NCBI RefSeq assembly: GCF_003149455.1 | Contig: NZ_QFFK01000003.1 | Span: 186,001-250,000, forward strand | Direction of reading: 5' to 3' | DNA: 64,000 nucleotides | Source of the DNA: Chitinophaga deserti | Lineage (GTDB): Bacteria > Bacteroidota > Bacteroidia > Chitinophagales > Chitinophagaceae | Shown: positions 8,988 through 17,799 of the stretch, in pieces | Numbering within the stretch: the first letter of the stretch is position 1 | Layout of the letters: every line of letters starts with the position of its first letter | Made by a program: the position numbers and the translations under genes | The notes under the pieces: model-generated | What the model was told of the DNA's origin: nothing | Database searches by the model: none | The model's input: the letters and a program-made list of their open reading frames with translations, nothing else

Positions 8988-9464
8988 TTATTTCACAACC
9001 ACCACCCCGTCTGCCACAATCACAATATCTTTCTTGGGTTTGGTGATCTTTTCGATCTCAGCTTTGCTTTTACCGGCATCTTCCGCGAAATGGCGCAGCC
9101 TTTCAACGGAGGTTTCGGTTACTTTGGCATTACCTTCTACCACAACGGTTTTACCTACAATGTTTTGCGGCATAAAGTACCCGTAGTCGGTGAACTTCAC
9201 CATTACCGCTTCGCCGTTGGTGCGCTCCAGTTTCATGAAGCAGCCCTTCTTCTTACATACTTCCACCACTTTACCTTCGATTTTGCCGGCATATGCTGTG
9301 TCTGTACCCAGCTGCTGCTCCAGCGCACCGAGTTGTACAGCTCCCTGAGCATCAATCGTTTTACCATAAGTAACGCCGGGGGCGGCGGGTGTAATATTGG
9401 ATTGGGCCATTGCCCCGCCTGCAGACAGTATTGCTGCGGCAAAAAGGAAAAGGATCTTTCTCAT
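8988..9464 (-). CDS. DUF4920 domain protein, exported
   Basis: A 158-residue protein with a signal peptide (MRKILFLFAAAILSAGGAMA, cleavage near residue 20) and a DUF4920-like domain: VEVCKKKGCFMKL with two cysteines, a FTDYGYFMP segment, and a NIVGKTVVVEGNAKV beta segment. The family is probably an OB-like beta barrel; its role is unknown. The two cysteines could bind a metal or form a disulfide (inference). Single gene with a TATATTTG promoter 23 bases upstream. Confidence 0.82.
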   Translation of the reverse strand: MRKILFLFAAAILSAGGAMAQSNITPAAPGVTYGKTIDAQGAVQLGALEQQLGTDTAYAGKIEGKVVEVCKKKGCFMKLERTNGEAVMVKFTDYGYFMPQNIVGKTVVVEGNAKVTETSVERLRHFAEDAGKSKAEIEKITKPKKDIVIVADGVVVVK

Positions 9465-9487
9465 AAGTTCAGATTAACGTTGGATCC

Positions 9488-9495
9488 CAAATATA
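9488..9495 (-). promoter_or_regulatory. -7 promoter element of the DUF4920 gene
   Basis: TATATTTG on the minus strand, 23 bases before ATG 9464. Confidence 0.6.
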
Positions 9496-9630
9496 CGCCG
9501 CATTTTTCCCCTAACATCATTCGGATTTTTTTTAATTGATGACATGTTATAATATATCTTTGTAGTGTAGGAAACTCCTACCGGATACACCATCTGAACA
9601 CGGGCGTTGCCACGGCGGCGCCCGTACCTT

Positions 9631-10338
9631 TTACCCTTCCCCGCTGATCTTACTCACCGCTTCTGCAAAAGCTGCCCCTACCGGTATCTCGGCTGTACCG
9701 ATGTAAACACTGCTGCGGTCTATCCTGTCAACCTGCGTATTCGCCACAATATACGAGCGGTGAACGCGGGTGAATTGTCCTGCAGGGAGTAATGCCAGGG
9801 CTTCCTGCATGGAGAGGCGGCTGAGCACTTTACGGTCGGCCGTTACGAATTGCACATAGTTGCCTGCACTTTCCACATACAGTATTTCCGTAAAATTGAT
9901 CTTAAACTGTTCGTACCCGCTTTTGATGAAGATGTAATCCTGCACGGGAGGGCCTTGTGGCTTGTCAGCCTTCAGGGTGAGCAGGCTGTGTGCTTTGTTG
10001 CATGCCTTCAGGAACCGGGCAAGCGAAAATGGTTTAAGCAGGTAGTCGATCGCATCCAGCTCAAAGCTCTGCACCGCATGTTCTGAATATGCAGTGGTGA
10101 AGATTGTCATGGGCGGCTCATGCAGGCCCGAGAGGAAATCCAGCCCGGAGATGTCGGGCATTTTGATATCGAGGAAAAGAAGGTCTATTTTTTCACGGCG
10201 CAGGTAGTCCATTGCCTCGAAGGCATTGGTGAACGTGCGCTTCAGTTCCATAAACGGCACCTTCTCCGCATGTGCGGAAATAACGGACAGCGCTACTGGT
10301 TCATCATCGATCGCTATGGCGGTCATCTTCATGGTCAC
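9631..10338 (-). CDS. LytTR-type response regulator
   Basis: A 235-residue response regulator. The receiver domain (about 5-120) has the acidic pair DD at 11-12, phospho-acceptor Asp57 in LLFLDIKMPD, a Thr in IFTTAY and Lys in LLKPF. A LytTR DNA-binding domain follows (about 135-232, with DYIFIKSGYEQFKI, ILYVESAGNYV and FTRVHRSYIVN-like sequence). It is the last gene of a three-gene operon, 11 bases behind the DUF4407 gene, and the LytS-type kinase at the front is its expected partner. Three ATGs within the first five codons are all possible starts. Confidence 0.93.
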   Translation of the reverse strand: MTMKMTAIAIDDEPVALSVISAHAEKVPFMELKRTFTNAFEAMDYLRREKIDLLFLDIKMPDISGLDFLSGLHEPPMTIFTTAYSEHAVQSFELDAIDYLLKPFSLARFLKACNKAHSLLTLKADKPQGPPVQDYIFIKSGYEQFKINFTEILYVESAGNYVQFVTADRKVLSRLSMQEALALLPAGQFTRVHRSYIVANTQVDRIDRSSVYIGTAEIPVGAAFAEAVSKISGEG

Positions 10339-10349
10339 AATGTACGATT

Positions 10350-11552
10350 TCAGGCTTTATGAAGTAAAAGGAGTCTCCTTGCGGATGCCCATAATTTGCG
10401 GAAGCTGCTGCCATCCGCCTGTTCCCATTCCTCCACCAGTTTGGCAGATTCTCTCCGCCGCGCTCCGGCCGTCATACTAAAGAGGTGATCCATCACTTCC
10501 TTATCTGCCGCACCGGCCCCTTCATGATAATGCGCCTGCAACTGGCGCTGCTGCGCTATGGAAAGCTCCGATTCGTTTACACTGGCAGCCGTAATAGCAG
10601 CAAGACGTGCATCGTATTCCCCTTTGGGCATCATGAGCTTCGTGAGCAATGGCATAATCTCAATGAGCGTGATGATGAACACGATGAGGCGGTAACGCTG
10701 CTTCAGCGGCGGGCGCTCTTCGGTAAGGGTACTCAGTGCTTCCGTTTGTGCAAGGAAGCCGTCGGTAAGCGTGGCGCGGTAAGCGGCCTCACTTACACTG
10801 TCTGCTGCATGGATCACGGCCAGCTCCTGCAAAGGTACTTCGCGGAGAGGGCCTGTTTCCGACTGCAGTTTGCGCAGCTCTTCTTCTGCCTTCAGGTATT
10901 CGTTCCGTTTTACTTTTGCTACAGTATACTCTCCTATTTTCCCGGAGCCGCCGGTACCGTCGGTTTCACGGATATAAGCGTCTTTGTATTCTTTCACCTG
11001 CTTTTCCCGGTCGGCTATTGCTTTATCGTACCCTGCCAGCTGGTTGCGCAGGTGGGTAGTGCGATCGCTGTTAAAGGCCAACTGCTGCTTCCGGAATTCT
11101 TCCATCTTCCGCTGCTGGTCCACCACCATCTGGGCCTGTATATCTTTCTGAAAAAGCATCAGCACCACGGGTTGGGAAATGAATAGTCCGATAGTGACTG
11201 CCAATACAAGGCGGAAGGCTACCGGAAGGAATTGCGGTTTGCCGTTCCGTTGCATGGCGGCTATGAGACTACGGTCTATACACAAAATGGCGAAGCCGAA
11301 AAAGAGGGCCAGTCCTCCGATGAGGAGATCATCTTTTACCACGGTGGAAAAGAAGTACCCCCACGCCAGTGTGGCAAACAGGGCGGTAACGAGTACTGCC
11401 AGGCCTATGATGCGGTATCTTTCCCTGTCGGATTTACATTCGGCCAATACTTCAGGATCTGCCGCGGCGAGCCACCACAGGAAGCGGCTCCATCCATCGG
11501 GAGGCGTTGGTTGTGAAGGCTGCGTGTTGGTTGGTTGCGTGGTTCCGTTCAT
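10350..11552 (-). CDS. DUF4407 membrane protein within a LytS/LytTR operon
   Basis: A 400-residue membrane protein of the DUF4407 family. Three transmembrane helices lie near the N-terminus (about 46-68, 75-97 and 109-133), with a conserved CIDRSL at the end of the second. A long charged coiled-coil region follows (about 140-280), then a fourth helix (about 285-306), then a soluble tail. The N-terminus is Pro/Thr/Gln-rich. The family is uncharacterised. The start overlaps the kinase stop by four bases, and the response regulator follows 11 bases later, so the three are almost certainly co-transcribed and the protein may be the sensory or output partner of that pair (inference). Confidence 0.85.
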   Translation of the reverse strand: MNGTTQPTNTQPSQPTPPDGWSRFLWWLAAADPEVLAECKSDRERYRIIGLAVLVTALFATLAWGYFFSTVVKDDLLIGGLALFFGFAILCIDRSLIAAMQRNGKPQFLPVAFRLVLAVTIGLFISQPVVLMLFQKDIQAQMVVDQQRKMEEFRKQQLAFNSDRTTHLRNQLAGYDKAIADREKQVKEYKDAYIRETDGTGGSGKIGEYTVAKVKRNEYLKAEEELRKLQSETGPLREVPLQELAVIHAADSVSEAAYRATLTDGFLAQTEALSTLTEERPPLKQRYRLIVFIITLIEIMPLLTKLMMPKGEYDARLAAITAASVNESELSIAQQRQLQAHYHEGAGAADKEVMDHLFSMTAGARRRESAKLVEEWEQADGSSFRKLWASARRLLLLHKA

Positions 11553-13069
11553 GCTGTTGCTGCTGCTTTTTGGGTAGTAATAGTAAGGTGTACGAAGAAT
11601 TCGGTATTGGTCTGGCGGATAGACAGTTCGTGCCTGCCCGGGTAAAGGTGCTGCAGCCTGTGGCGCACGTTGTTCAGGCCAATACCCAGACTGTTCTTTT
11701 CCGGATCATTATCCGGCCTCGGGTGTACGCTGTTATATGCATCGAAGTAGATGTGTTCCGCATCGCAGGAAAGCGATACCACGATCCAGGAGCGGTTACG
11801 GAGACTGATACCATGCTTGAAAGCGTTTTCCACGAAGGGGATCAGCAGCATGGGAGCGATGGTGTGTTCATAGCCGGACTCCGTAATATTTACTTCGATC
11901 TTGATATCCGGTGATTCCTGTGTACGGAGGCGTTGCAGGGCGATGTAGTTTTGCAGATAGGCTACCTCTTTGCTGAGATGTATCTTTTCTTCCACATTCT
12001 CGTGGAGCATAAAGCGCATCATATCCCCCAGCCGCTGAATGCCTTCACTGGTACGGGCGGCCCGCTCCTGGAGGGCGGTGCCGTAGAGGGTATTAAGGGC
12101 GTTGAAAAGGAAATGAGGGTTGATCTGGGAGCGCAGAAAGTCCAGATTGGCGGAAGAACGACCGAGCGCCTTCTCCAGCACCAACACCTCATTTTTCTGA
12201 CGGAGGCGTAAGCGGGTGATGCCCCATGCCAGTGGTATTACGATTATGATTTCCCACATCAGGATAAATACATAGACAGACGCCATGTAGCGGATGTTCG
12301 TGGAAATGTCGCACATAAAGCAGGCAGCCACGAAGGTGATAGTGATGATCACCAATGCGTTGGGCGCCAGTTGCAACCACGTACGTTCTTTCCGGAGCAG
12401 CGGTTCAAAGAAATAGCGGCTCAGTAGGTAGTAGGCTATCAGGTAGGCACCACCGGCCCAGATGAAAAACTGTACGCGTGCAGGCCGCCTGTCCAGTATA
12501 AAGAAAGCGACACATGCCAGCCAGAAGATGATCAGTACGATCATATCTGCCCGCGGCTTAATGCGGAAATAGCGGGTAAACCGGGGATCGTCCATTAATT
12601 CCGGCAATATGTTCTTAACCAGCGTATATACGGCAAACCCTAGCAGCCATACAAACATGATAACCGCCGCCCGCCCGGCACACCAGATATGGAAGGCGCT
12701 AACGGTGGGGAAATTGGTCTTATACCCATACCACCAGGTTTCCCCGACCATCACCATGAGGAAGCAACTGGCTACCACCAGTGCCCCTGACCACAGGCCT
12801 TTGGATATCCGGCCATGTTCCAGGAACTGAGGGGCCACCCAGAAGTTAAGGGACATAAATCCGCCGTATATGGCAGTTACAAACAGCAGTTGGGGCCAAA
12901 CGGTATGGAGGATAAAATCATAAGTGATTTCAGTACGGCGGAAGCGGTATGCCTGATCACTATATATAGCTTCCTGATCGAAGGTAAGGACCGGGAAAAG
13001 GATAATCAGCCATGCGAACAGGTAAAAACCCGTGGCTACCCATATTTCCCCTTTCTGGAATCTTTTCAT
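11549..13069 (-). CDS. LytS-type sensor histidine kinase
   Basis: A 506-residue membrane kinase with eight or so hydrophobic segments over residues 10-285, then a His_kinase (PF06580-type) region with phospho-acceptor His319 in SQINPHFLFNALNTL, then an HATPase domain (N box FVENAFKHG near 410, G box GIGLNNVRHRL). It heads the operon with the DUF4407 gene and the LytTR regulator. The stimulus is unknown; the many transmembrane helices with short loops suggest sensing in or at the membrane. The gene is divergent from aguB. Confidence 0.93.
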   Translation of the reverse strand: MKRFQKGEIWVATGFYLFAWLIILFPVLTFDQEAIYSDQAYRFRRTEITYDFILHTVWPQLLFVTAIYGGFMSLNFWVAPQFLEHGRISKGLWSGALVVASCFLMVMVGETWWYGYKTNFPTVSAFHIWCAGRAAVIMFVWLLGFAVYTLVKNILPELMDDPRFTRYFRIKPRADMIVLIIFWLACVAFFILDRRPARVQFFIWAGGAYLIAYYLLSRYFFEPLLRKERTWLQLAPNALVIITITFVAACFMCDISTNIRYMASVYVFILMWEIIIVIPLAWGITRLRLRQKNEVLVLEKALGRSSANLDFLRSQINPHFLFNALNTLYGTALQERAARTSEGIQRLGDMMRFMLHENVEEKIHLSKEVAYLQNYIALQRLRTQESPDIKIEVNITESGYEHTIAPMLLIPFVENAFKHGISLRNRSWIVVSLSCDAEHIYFDAYNSVHPRPDNDPEKNSLGIGLNNVRHRLQHLYPGRHELSIRQTNTEFFVHLTITTQKAAATA

Positions 13070-13165
13070 GCAGGATTTCTTTGATGCAATATTAACAATC
13101 CCGGCTCACCCATAGGGGGAAAAGGGATGAAAAGAGCCGAATATGGGACGAAGCTTCCTTTTTTA

Positions 13166-13173
13166 TAACTTTG
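13166..13173 (+). promoter_or_regulatory. -7 promoter element of aguB-aguA
   Basis: TAACTTTG ends 5 bases before ATG 13179, which predicts a leaderless or nearly leaderless transcript. Confidence 0.65.
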
Positions 13174-13178
13174 CGCCC

Positions 13179-14057
13179 ATGTCTAAAGTAAAAGTCGGTT
13201 ACGTACAGATGAGCTGCTCCGCCTCTAAAGCGGAAAACCTCGCCAAAGCCATTGAGAAGGTGCGCGAGACTGCAGCCAAAGGAGCGCAGATCATCTGCCT
13301 CCAGGAGTTGTTCACCTCGCTGTATTTCTGCGATGTGGAAGATTATGAGAACTTTAAGCTGGCGGAGCCTATCCCCGGCCCCTCCACGGAGTCGCTCGCG
13401 GATGTGGCCAAAGAGCTGGGTGTGGTGATCATCGCCTCCCTCTTTGAAAAGCGTACGGAAGGGTTGTACCACAACACCACTGCCGTGCTGGATGCCGATG
13501 GCAAATACCTCGGCAAATACCGCAAAATGCACATCCCTGATGATCCGGCGTATTATGAGAAGTTCTACTTCACGCCCGGAGACCTCGGCTATAAAGTGTT
13601 CAAAACCAAATTCGCCACTATCGGCGTTCTCATCTGCTGGGACCAGTGGTACCCCGAAGCAGCGCGTATCACTTCCCTCATGGGCGCACAGATCCTCTTC
13701 TACCCCACCGCCATCGGCTGGGCCACGAACCAGGACGATGCCACCAATACCGAACAGTACAATGCCTGGCAAACCATCCAGCGCAGTCATGCCGTGGCTA
13801 ACGGGGTACACGTGGTAAGCGTGAACCGTACGGGTTTCGAGCAGGACGGACTCATGAAATTCTGGGGCGGCTCCTTTGTAGCCAATCCTTTCGGCACCGT
13901 GCTGCATCAGAGCTCCCATACCGATGAAGAAAACGCAGTACTGGAACTGGACCTTTCCAAAACCGACCGCTACCGTACCCACTGGCCTTTCCTGCGCGAC
14001 CGCAGAATTGATTCCTACCAACCGATCACTAAAAGATACATCGACGACGAACAATGA
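13179..14057 (+). CDS. aguB: N-carbamoylputrescine amidase
   Basis: A 292-residue nitrilase-superfamily enzyme that hydrolyses N-carbamoylputrescine to putrescine, CO2 and ammonia. The Glu-Lys-Cys triad is visible: Glu43 (CLQELF), Lys116 (YRKMHIPDD) and Cys153 (LICWDQW). The length and the neighbour decide the substrate: the next gene, agmatine deiminase, makes N-carbamoylputrescine. An in-frame ATG 12 codons earlier would place the promoter element inside the gene, so MSKVKVGYVQM is taken as the start. The stop overlaps the aguA start (ATGA), indicating translational coupling. Confidence 0.95.
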   Translation: MSKVKVGYVQMSCSASKAENLAKAIEKVRETAAKGAQIICLQELFTSLYFCDVEDYENFKLAEPIPGPSTESLADVAKELGVVIIASLFEKRTEGLYHNTTAVLDADGKYLGKYRKMHIPDDPAYYEKFYFTPGDLGYKVFKTKFATIGVLICWDQWYPEAARITSLMGAQILFYPTAIGWATNQDDATNTEQYNAWQTIQRSHAVANGVHVVSVNRTGFEQDGLMKFWGGSFVANPFGTVLHQSSHTDEENAVLELDLSKTDRYRTHWPFLRDRRIDSYQPITKRYIDDEQ

Positions 14058-15100
14058 TACAACCTACGCCGCGCGAACTGGGTTATTACTTCCCTGCAGA
14101 ATTTCACCAGCATGTAGCCACCTGGCTCAGCTGGCCGCATAAAGAAGCCTCCTGGCCCGGGAAGATCAATACCATCTTCCCCCATTACAGCCGCTTCGTT
14201 AAATACCTGGCCGACAGTGAGCTGGTGCGCATCAACGTGGCCGATGAAGCCATGAAAGCATTTGCCACCGGCCACCTGCAAACTGCCGGTGTGAATATGG
14301 GTAACGTGGAGTTTTTCCTCCACCCTACCAACGATGCCTGGTGCCGCGATCATGGTCCGGCTTTCCTCATCAACCCCAATGCGGAGAAGAAGAAGGCGGT
14401 GGTAGACTGGAACTATAACGCCTGGGGCGGTAAATATCCTCCCTTCGATCAGGATGATATCATCCCCACCCGCATCGCCCGCCACTTTGATCTGCCCCTC
14501 TTTGAGCCGGGCATTATCATGGAAGGCGGATCGGTAGAGTTTAACGGGAAAGGCACCATCCTCACCAGCACCTGCTGCCTGCTCAATGAAAACCGCAACC
14601 CGCACCTCAACCGCGAACAGGTGGAAAAATACCTGTGCGACTACTATGGTGCAGAGCAGGTACTCTGGGTAGATGAAGGCATTGTAGGCGATGATACCGA
14701 CGGGCATATCGACGATACCATCCGTTTCGTGAATGAAGACACCGTGCTTACCGTTGTTGAAACCGACAAGCAGGATGAGAACTACCAAATACTGCAGCAG
14801 AACCTGCACCAGCTCAAAGCCATGCGCCTCCTGAACGGCAAACAGCTCAATATCATAGAGCTGCCCATGCCCGCAGCGGTGATCTGTGAAGATCAGCGCC
14901 TGCCTGCTTCGTACGCTAACTTCTGTATCAGCAATAAATACGTGATCGTTCCCACTTTCCAGTGCGATAAAGACGATACCGCGCTCGATATCATCTCCGG
15001 CTGCTTCCCCGGCCGCGAAGTGGTAGGCGTGGATTCTACCGATATTATCTGGGGCCTTGGCAGCTTCCACTGCCTCAGCCAGCAGGAACCTGCGGTGTAA
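14054..15100 (+). CDS. aguA: Agmatine deiminase
   Basis: A 348-residue member of the peptidylarginine/agmatine deiminase family (beta/alpha propeller fold), which turns agmatine into N-carbamoylputrescine and ammonia. Typical blocks are NDAWCRDHGP, WNYNAWGGKY, GGSVEFNGKGT and GDDTDGHIDD, and the catalytic Cys340 is in GLGSFHCLSQQ at the C-terminus. It is coupled to aguB by a 4-base overlap, so together they form the two-step route from agmatine to putrescine. A terminator follows 22 bases downstream. Confidence 0.96.
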   Translation: MIQPTPRELGYYFPAEFHQHVATWLSWPHKEASWPGKINTIFPHYSRFVKYLADSELVRINVADEAMKAFATGHLQTAGVNMGNVEFFLHPTNDAWCRDHGPAFLINPNAEKKKAVVDWNYNAWGGKYPPFDQDDIIPTRIARHFDLPLFEPGIIMEGGSVEFNGKGTILTSTCCLLNENRNPHLNREQVEKYLCDYYGAEQVLWVDEGIVGDDTDGHIDDTIRFVNEDTVLTVVETDKQDENYQILQQNLHQLKAMRLLNGKQLNIIELPMPAAVICEDQRLPASYANFCISNKYVIVPTFQCDKDDTALDIISGCFPGREVVGVDSTDIIWGLGSFHCLSQQEPAV

Positions 15101-15122
15101 GCAGGTTCATCTCCCAAAAAGT

Positions 15123-15157
15123 AAAGGCCGTTCCCGCGATAGGAGAACGGCCTTTTT
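15123..15157. terminator. Terminator of aguBA, shared with the convergent glycosidase gene
   Basis: An 11-bp stem (15123-15133 with 15145-15155) with TTTTT on the plus strand and a T-rich tail on the minus strand. Confidence 0.82.
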
Positions 15158-15192
15158 GACACACGTTATAATCATGGATTTTTGGGGTAACA

Positions 15193-16332
15193 TTATAGCT
15201 TCTGCGCCTCTATCCGAACCCCTTCTACCGGTTGCCGCCCAAATTCCACCAGCTGGGAAATACCGCCGTAACTGGTGATATTGGTGAAAGTGGCATCCTT
15301 CAGCGTCCCCACGACTTTCACCGCGGTTTTCGCTCTGGTATGTACGTTATCGACCTTGATGTTATAGGTTTCTCCCAGAACGTTCATCCGGGAAGACCAA
15401 TAGTGCTCCTCCCCGATCCGGATACCCGTGGCCGGCCTGATGTCTTCTTCGGTAGAAGTATCAAAGATCCCGGACACCGTTATGTTGTACATTTTGATAC
15501 CGTCCTGGTTCAGCAGGCGCACAAGGGCATGCCCGCCAATGCATTTAGCCTGCACATTGCGGATGATGATGTTGTAGATATCATCGTTATTACGCGGGAG
15601 GCGGCCTCCCACCTGCATACTGGTGCGGGCAGTATCGTTCGGCGTGGCCAGTCCGGTAAGGGCAATCACATCATCGCCGGTAACGCCGGTAATGTTTTCG
15701 ATCACGATATCGTGGCAGCCTTTGCGTACATCCACACCATCCTGGTTCGGGAATTTATTGGTGTTGGCGAAGTTGATATTGGCCACCCTGCCATATGCGC
15801 AACCATGCTCCATGGAAATGGCCCACGCCTGCGTTTCTTCCATGGTAAAACCTTCGATAGTAAAGTGCTGCGTGTCGTACAAGAGGATACCGATGGTGCG
15901 GTAACCACTCTTATCGCCCGGCGGATTGAAGTGTGCTTCCAGTCCACCGCTCAGGACAGCATTCCCTTTACCCGTGATCCGTACGTTCCTGTTGGCAGAC
16001 AGGGGTTGTGTGCGGGCACCTGCGTTGGTGATAATATTATCCGCCGTACCGGGAGACAGGCGAACGAGGCAGTCGTTCAACACCAAAGTAAAATCAGAGG
16101 GTACCAGTATGGCACGGTCGATGAGCCATTCGGCGGCTTTGCGTTGCTGGTTCCAGCGTGGAATCTCGATGGCGTTAACTCCTGTGCGCAATGCTTCCCG
16201 GATGGCCGCTTCGATGCGCTCACTGTCTGTCCCTTTCCTGAAATCGTTCGGCGTGATGGGATCCGCCATGGCGGCAGCGGACCACATCAGGCACATCATC
16301 AATACAAATAACCTCATATCTTTTGCTTGCAT
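15193..16332 (-). CDS. Secreted right-handed beta-helix glycosidase (GH28-like)
   Basis: A 379-residue protein with a signal peptide (MRLFVLMMCLMWSAAAMA; ATG 16317 is the alternative start), then a parallel beta-helix. Polygalacturonase-like landmarks are present but altered: NQDGVDVR in place of NTD, GDDVIAL for the DD pair, GGHALVRL where GH28 has GHG, and no clear RIK. It is therefore a GH28-type or related beta-helix enzyme, perhaps acting on a uronic-acid-containing or decorated glycan. It is the third gene of the susC-susD operon, with the stop of susD only 3 bases before its ATG, so it should process what SusCD imports. Confidence 0.78.
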   Translation of the reverse strand: MQAKDMRLFVLMMCLMWSAAAMADPITPNDFRKGTDSERIEAAIREALRTGVNAIEIPRWNQQRKAAEWLIDRAILVPSDFTLVLNDCLVRLSPGTADNIITNAGARTQPLSANRNVRITGKGNAVLSGGLEAHFNPPGDKSGYRTIGILLYDTQHFTIEGFTMEETQAWAISMEHGCAYGRVANINFANTNKFPNQDGVDVRKGCHDIVIENITGVTGDDVIALTGLATPNDTARTSMQVGGRLPRNNDDIYNIIIRNVQAKCIGGHALVRLLNQDGIKMYNITVSGIFDTSTEEDIRPATGIRIGEEHYWSSRMNVLGETYNIKVDNVHTRAKTAVKVVGTLKDATFTNITSYGGISQLVEFGRQPVEGVRIEAQKL

Positions 16333-16335
16333 ATG

Positions 16336-17772
16336 TTATTGATCGTAACCCGTGTTCTGCGTAAGTTTCGGGTTCAGGCTTCTTTCCCTGAACGGTATGG
16401 GAAACAGCACGTTCCGGTCTTTGATCTCATAGTTTTCTACAAGATACCCAACTCCTTTGTATTGTTCCTTGTACGCCCGCATTACTTCCAGCATTGTGCC
16501 GGTGCGCAACAGATCGAGCCAGCGGTGGCCTTCGAAGCAAAGCTCTACCCGGCGTTCGTGCTGAATTACCTTACGCAGATCAACTTGTCCGTTATCGGGG
16601 GCATCTTCCAGATTAGCGCGCTTGCGCACTTCGTTGAGAGGCTTGATAGCCTCCCCGGTAGCACCGGTTTCATTGAGGGCTTCGGCGTACATGAGCAGCA
16701 CATCGGCATACCGCAGTACGGGCCAGTTGTTTTTCCCTTCATTGTTGGCGATCGGGCGATCCAGGAACTTCCGGGTATACAGGGCGCCGGTAGTAGCATA
16801 CCGTTCAATGGCTACCGGGCGGCGGATATCGTCTGCTTCAAAGGCAGCATACAGGTCTTCCGTTCCCTGGTTGGAGCCTGTGGGAAAAGCACCGGTAGTT
16901 ATTTCCGTACCAGAGCCGAAGGGCGCAAAACGGATACAGAAACTGCTGCCCTCCCCGTTTCCGTTACCAAGATATTGAACGGAATAGAGGATCTCCCGGT
17001 TATTGCGGTTCAATACACTGAATACCTGCCCGTAATCATCCAGCAAGCCGTAAATCCCTGCATCTTTCACGGCTTTCAGCACAGGCACAGCTTTACCGAA
17101 CTGTTTGGTCACAAGGTAAAGTTTACCCAGCAGTGCCTGCGCCGCACCTTTGGGTACGCGGCCCACGTTTGCACCGGTGTAAGTGGGTGGCAAACCTTCT
17201 GCGGCGGCTATCAGGTCTGTTTCCAGCTGCGCGTATATTTTAGTCACCGGTTCACGGAGGTAGCTGTAGGCTTCCGCTTCTGTTTTCACCTCTTTCAGGA
17301 TAAGAGGTACATCACCGAAGAACTGTGCGAGGTGCAGGTACATTAGGGAACGAACGAACAGCGCCTCGCCTTTGTACTGCTTCTTCAGGTTATCGGCCAT
17401 CGGCACCGCATCAATCTTGTCGAGAATGATGTTGGCACGGCTGATAACGGAATAGGAATTCAGCCAGAGCGCCTGGAAATAGGTATTGTTGTTCAACCAT
17501 GTTTGCTGATCCACATCCGAATATGCCAGGTTGCCATTATTAGCTTCCGTATTGTCTGACGGTACTTCCGCCACTATAAAGTAGTTGTTGTAATATCCGC
17601 GTAAACTGGCGTACATGCCGTTTACGGCGGCTGTCATATCCGATTCGCGGTTGAAGTAATTGTCCCTGTTTACCACTGTGGGCGAGTTCAGGTCTGTAAA
17701 ATCTTTGCAGCTTTGTGTGAGGCCAAGCATCAGAGCGGCCATACCCAGCAGTTTATATGTATGCGATTTCAT
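16336..17772 (-). CDS. susD: SusD/RagB family glycan-binding lipoprotein
   Basis: A 478-residue SusD-family protein. The signal ends in a lipobox (LGLTQSC), so it is anchored at the outer membrane. Typical blocks are ALWLNSYSVISRANIILDKI, GEALFVRSLMYLHLAQFFGDVPL, LRYADVLLMYAEALNE and RRVELCFEGHRWLDLLRTG. SusD proteins bind oligosaccharides and act as the lid of the SusC channel. ATG 17772 is chosen because it starts directly with a lipoprotein signal; an in-frame start at 17799 would add nine residues. It lies 27 bases behind susC. Confidence 0.95.
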   Translation of the reverse strand: MKSHTYKLLGMAALMLGLTQSCKDFTDLNSPTVVNRDNYFNRESDMTAAVNGMYASLRGYYNNYFIVAEVPSDNTEANNGNLAYSDVDQQTWLNNNTYFQALWLNSYSVISRANIILDKIDAVPMADNLKKQYKGEALFVRSLMYLHLAQFFGDVPLILKEVKTEAEAYSYLREPVTKIYAQLETDLIAAAEGLPPTYTGANVGRVPKGAAQALLGKLYLVTKQFGKAVPVLKAVKDAGIYGLLDDYGQVFSVLNRNNREILYSVQYLGNGNGEGSSFCIRFAPFGSGTEITTGAFPTGSNQGTEDLYAAFEADDIRRPVAIERYATTGALYTRKFLDRPIANNEGKNNWPVLRYADVLLMYAEALNETGATGEAIKPLNEVRKRANLEDAPDNGQVDLRKVIQHERRVELCFEGHRWLDLLRTGTMLEVMRAYKEQYKGVGYLVENYEIKDRNVLFPIPFRERSLNPKLTQNTGYDQ

Positions 17773-17799
17773 CTGCGCTTCTTTTAAGTTCGTGATCAA

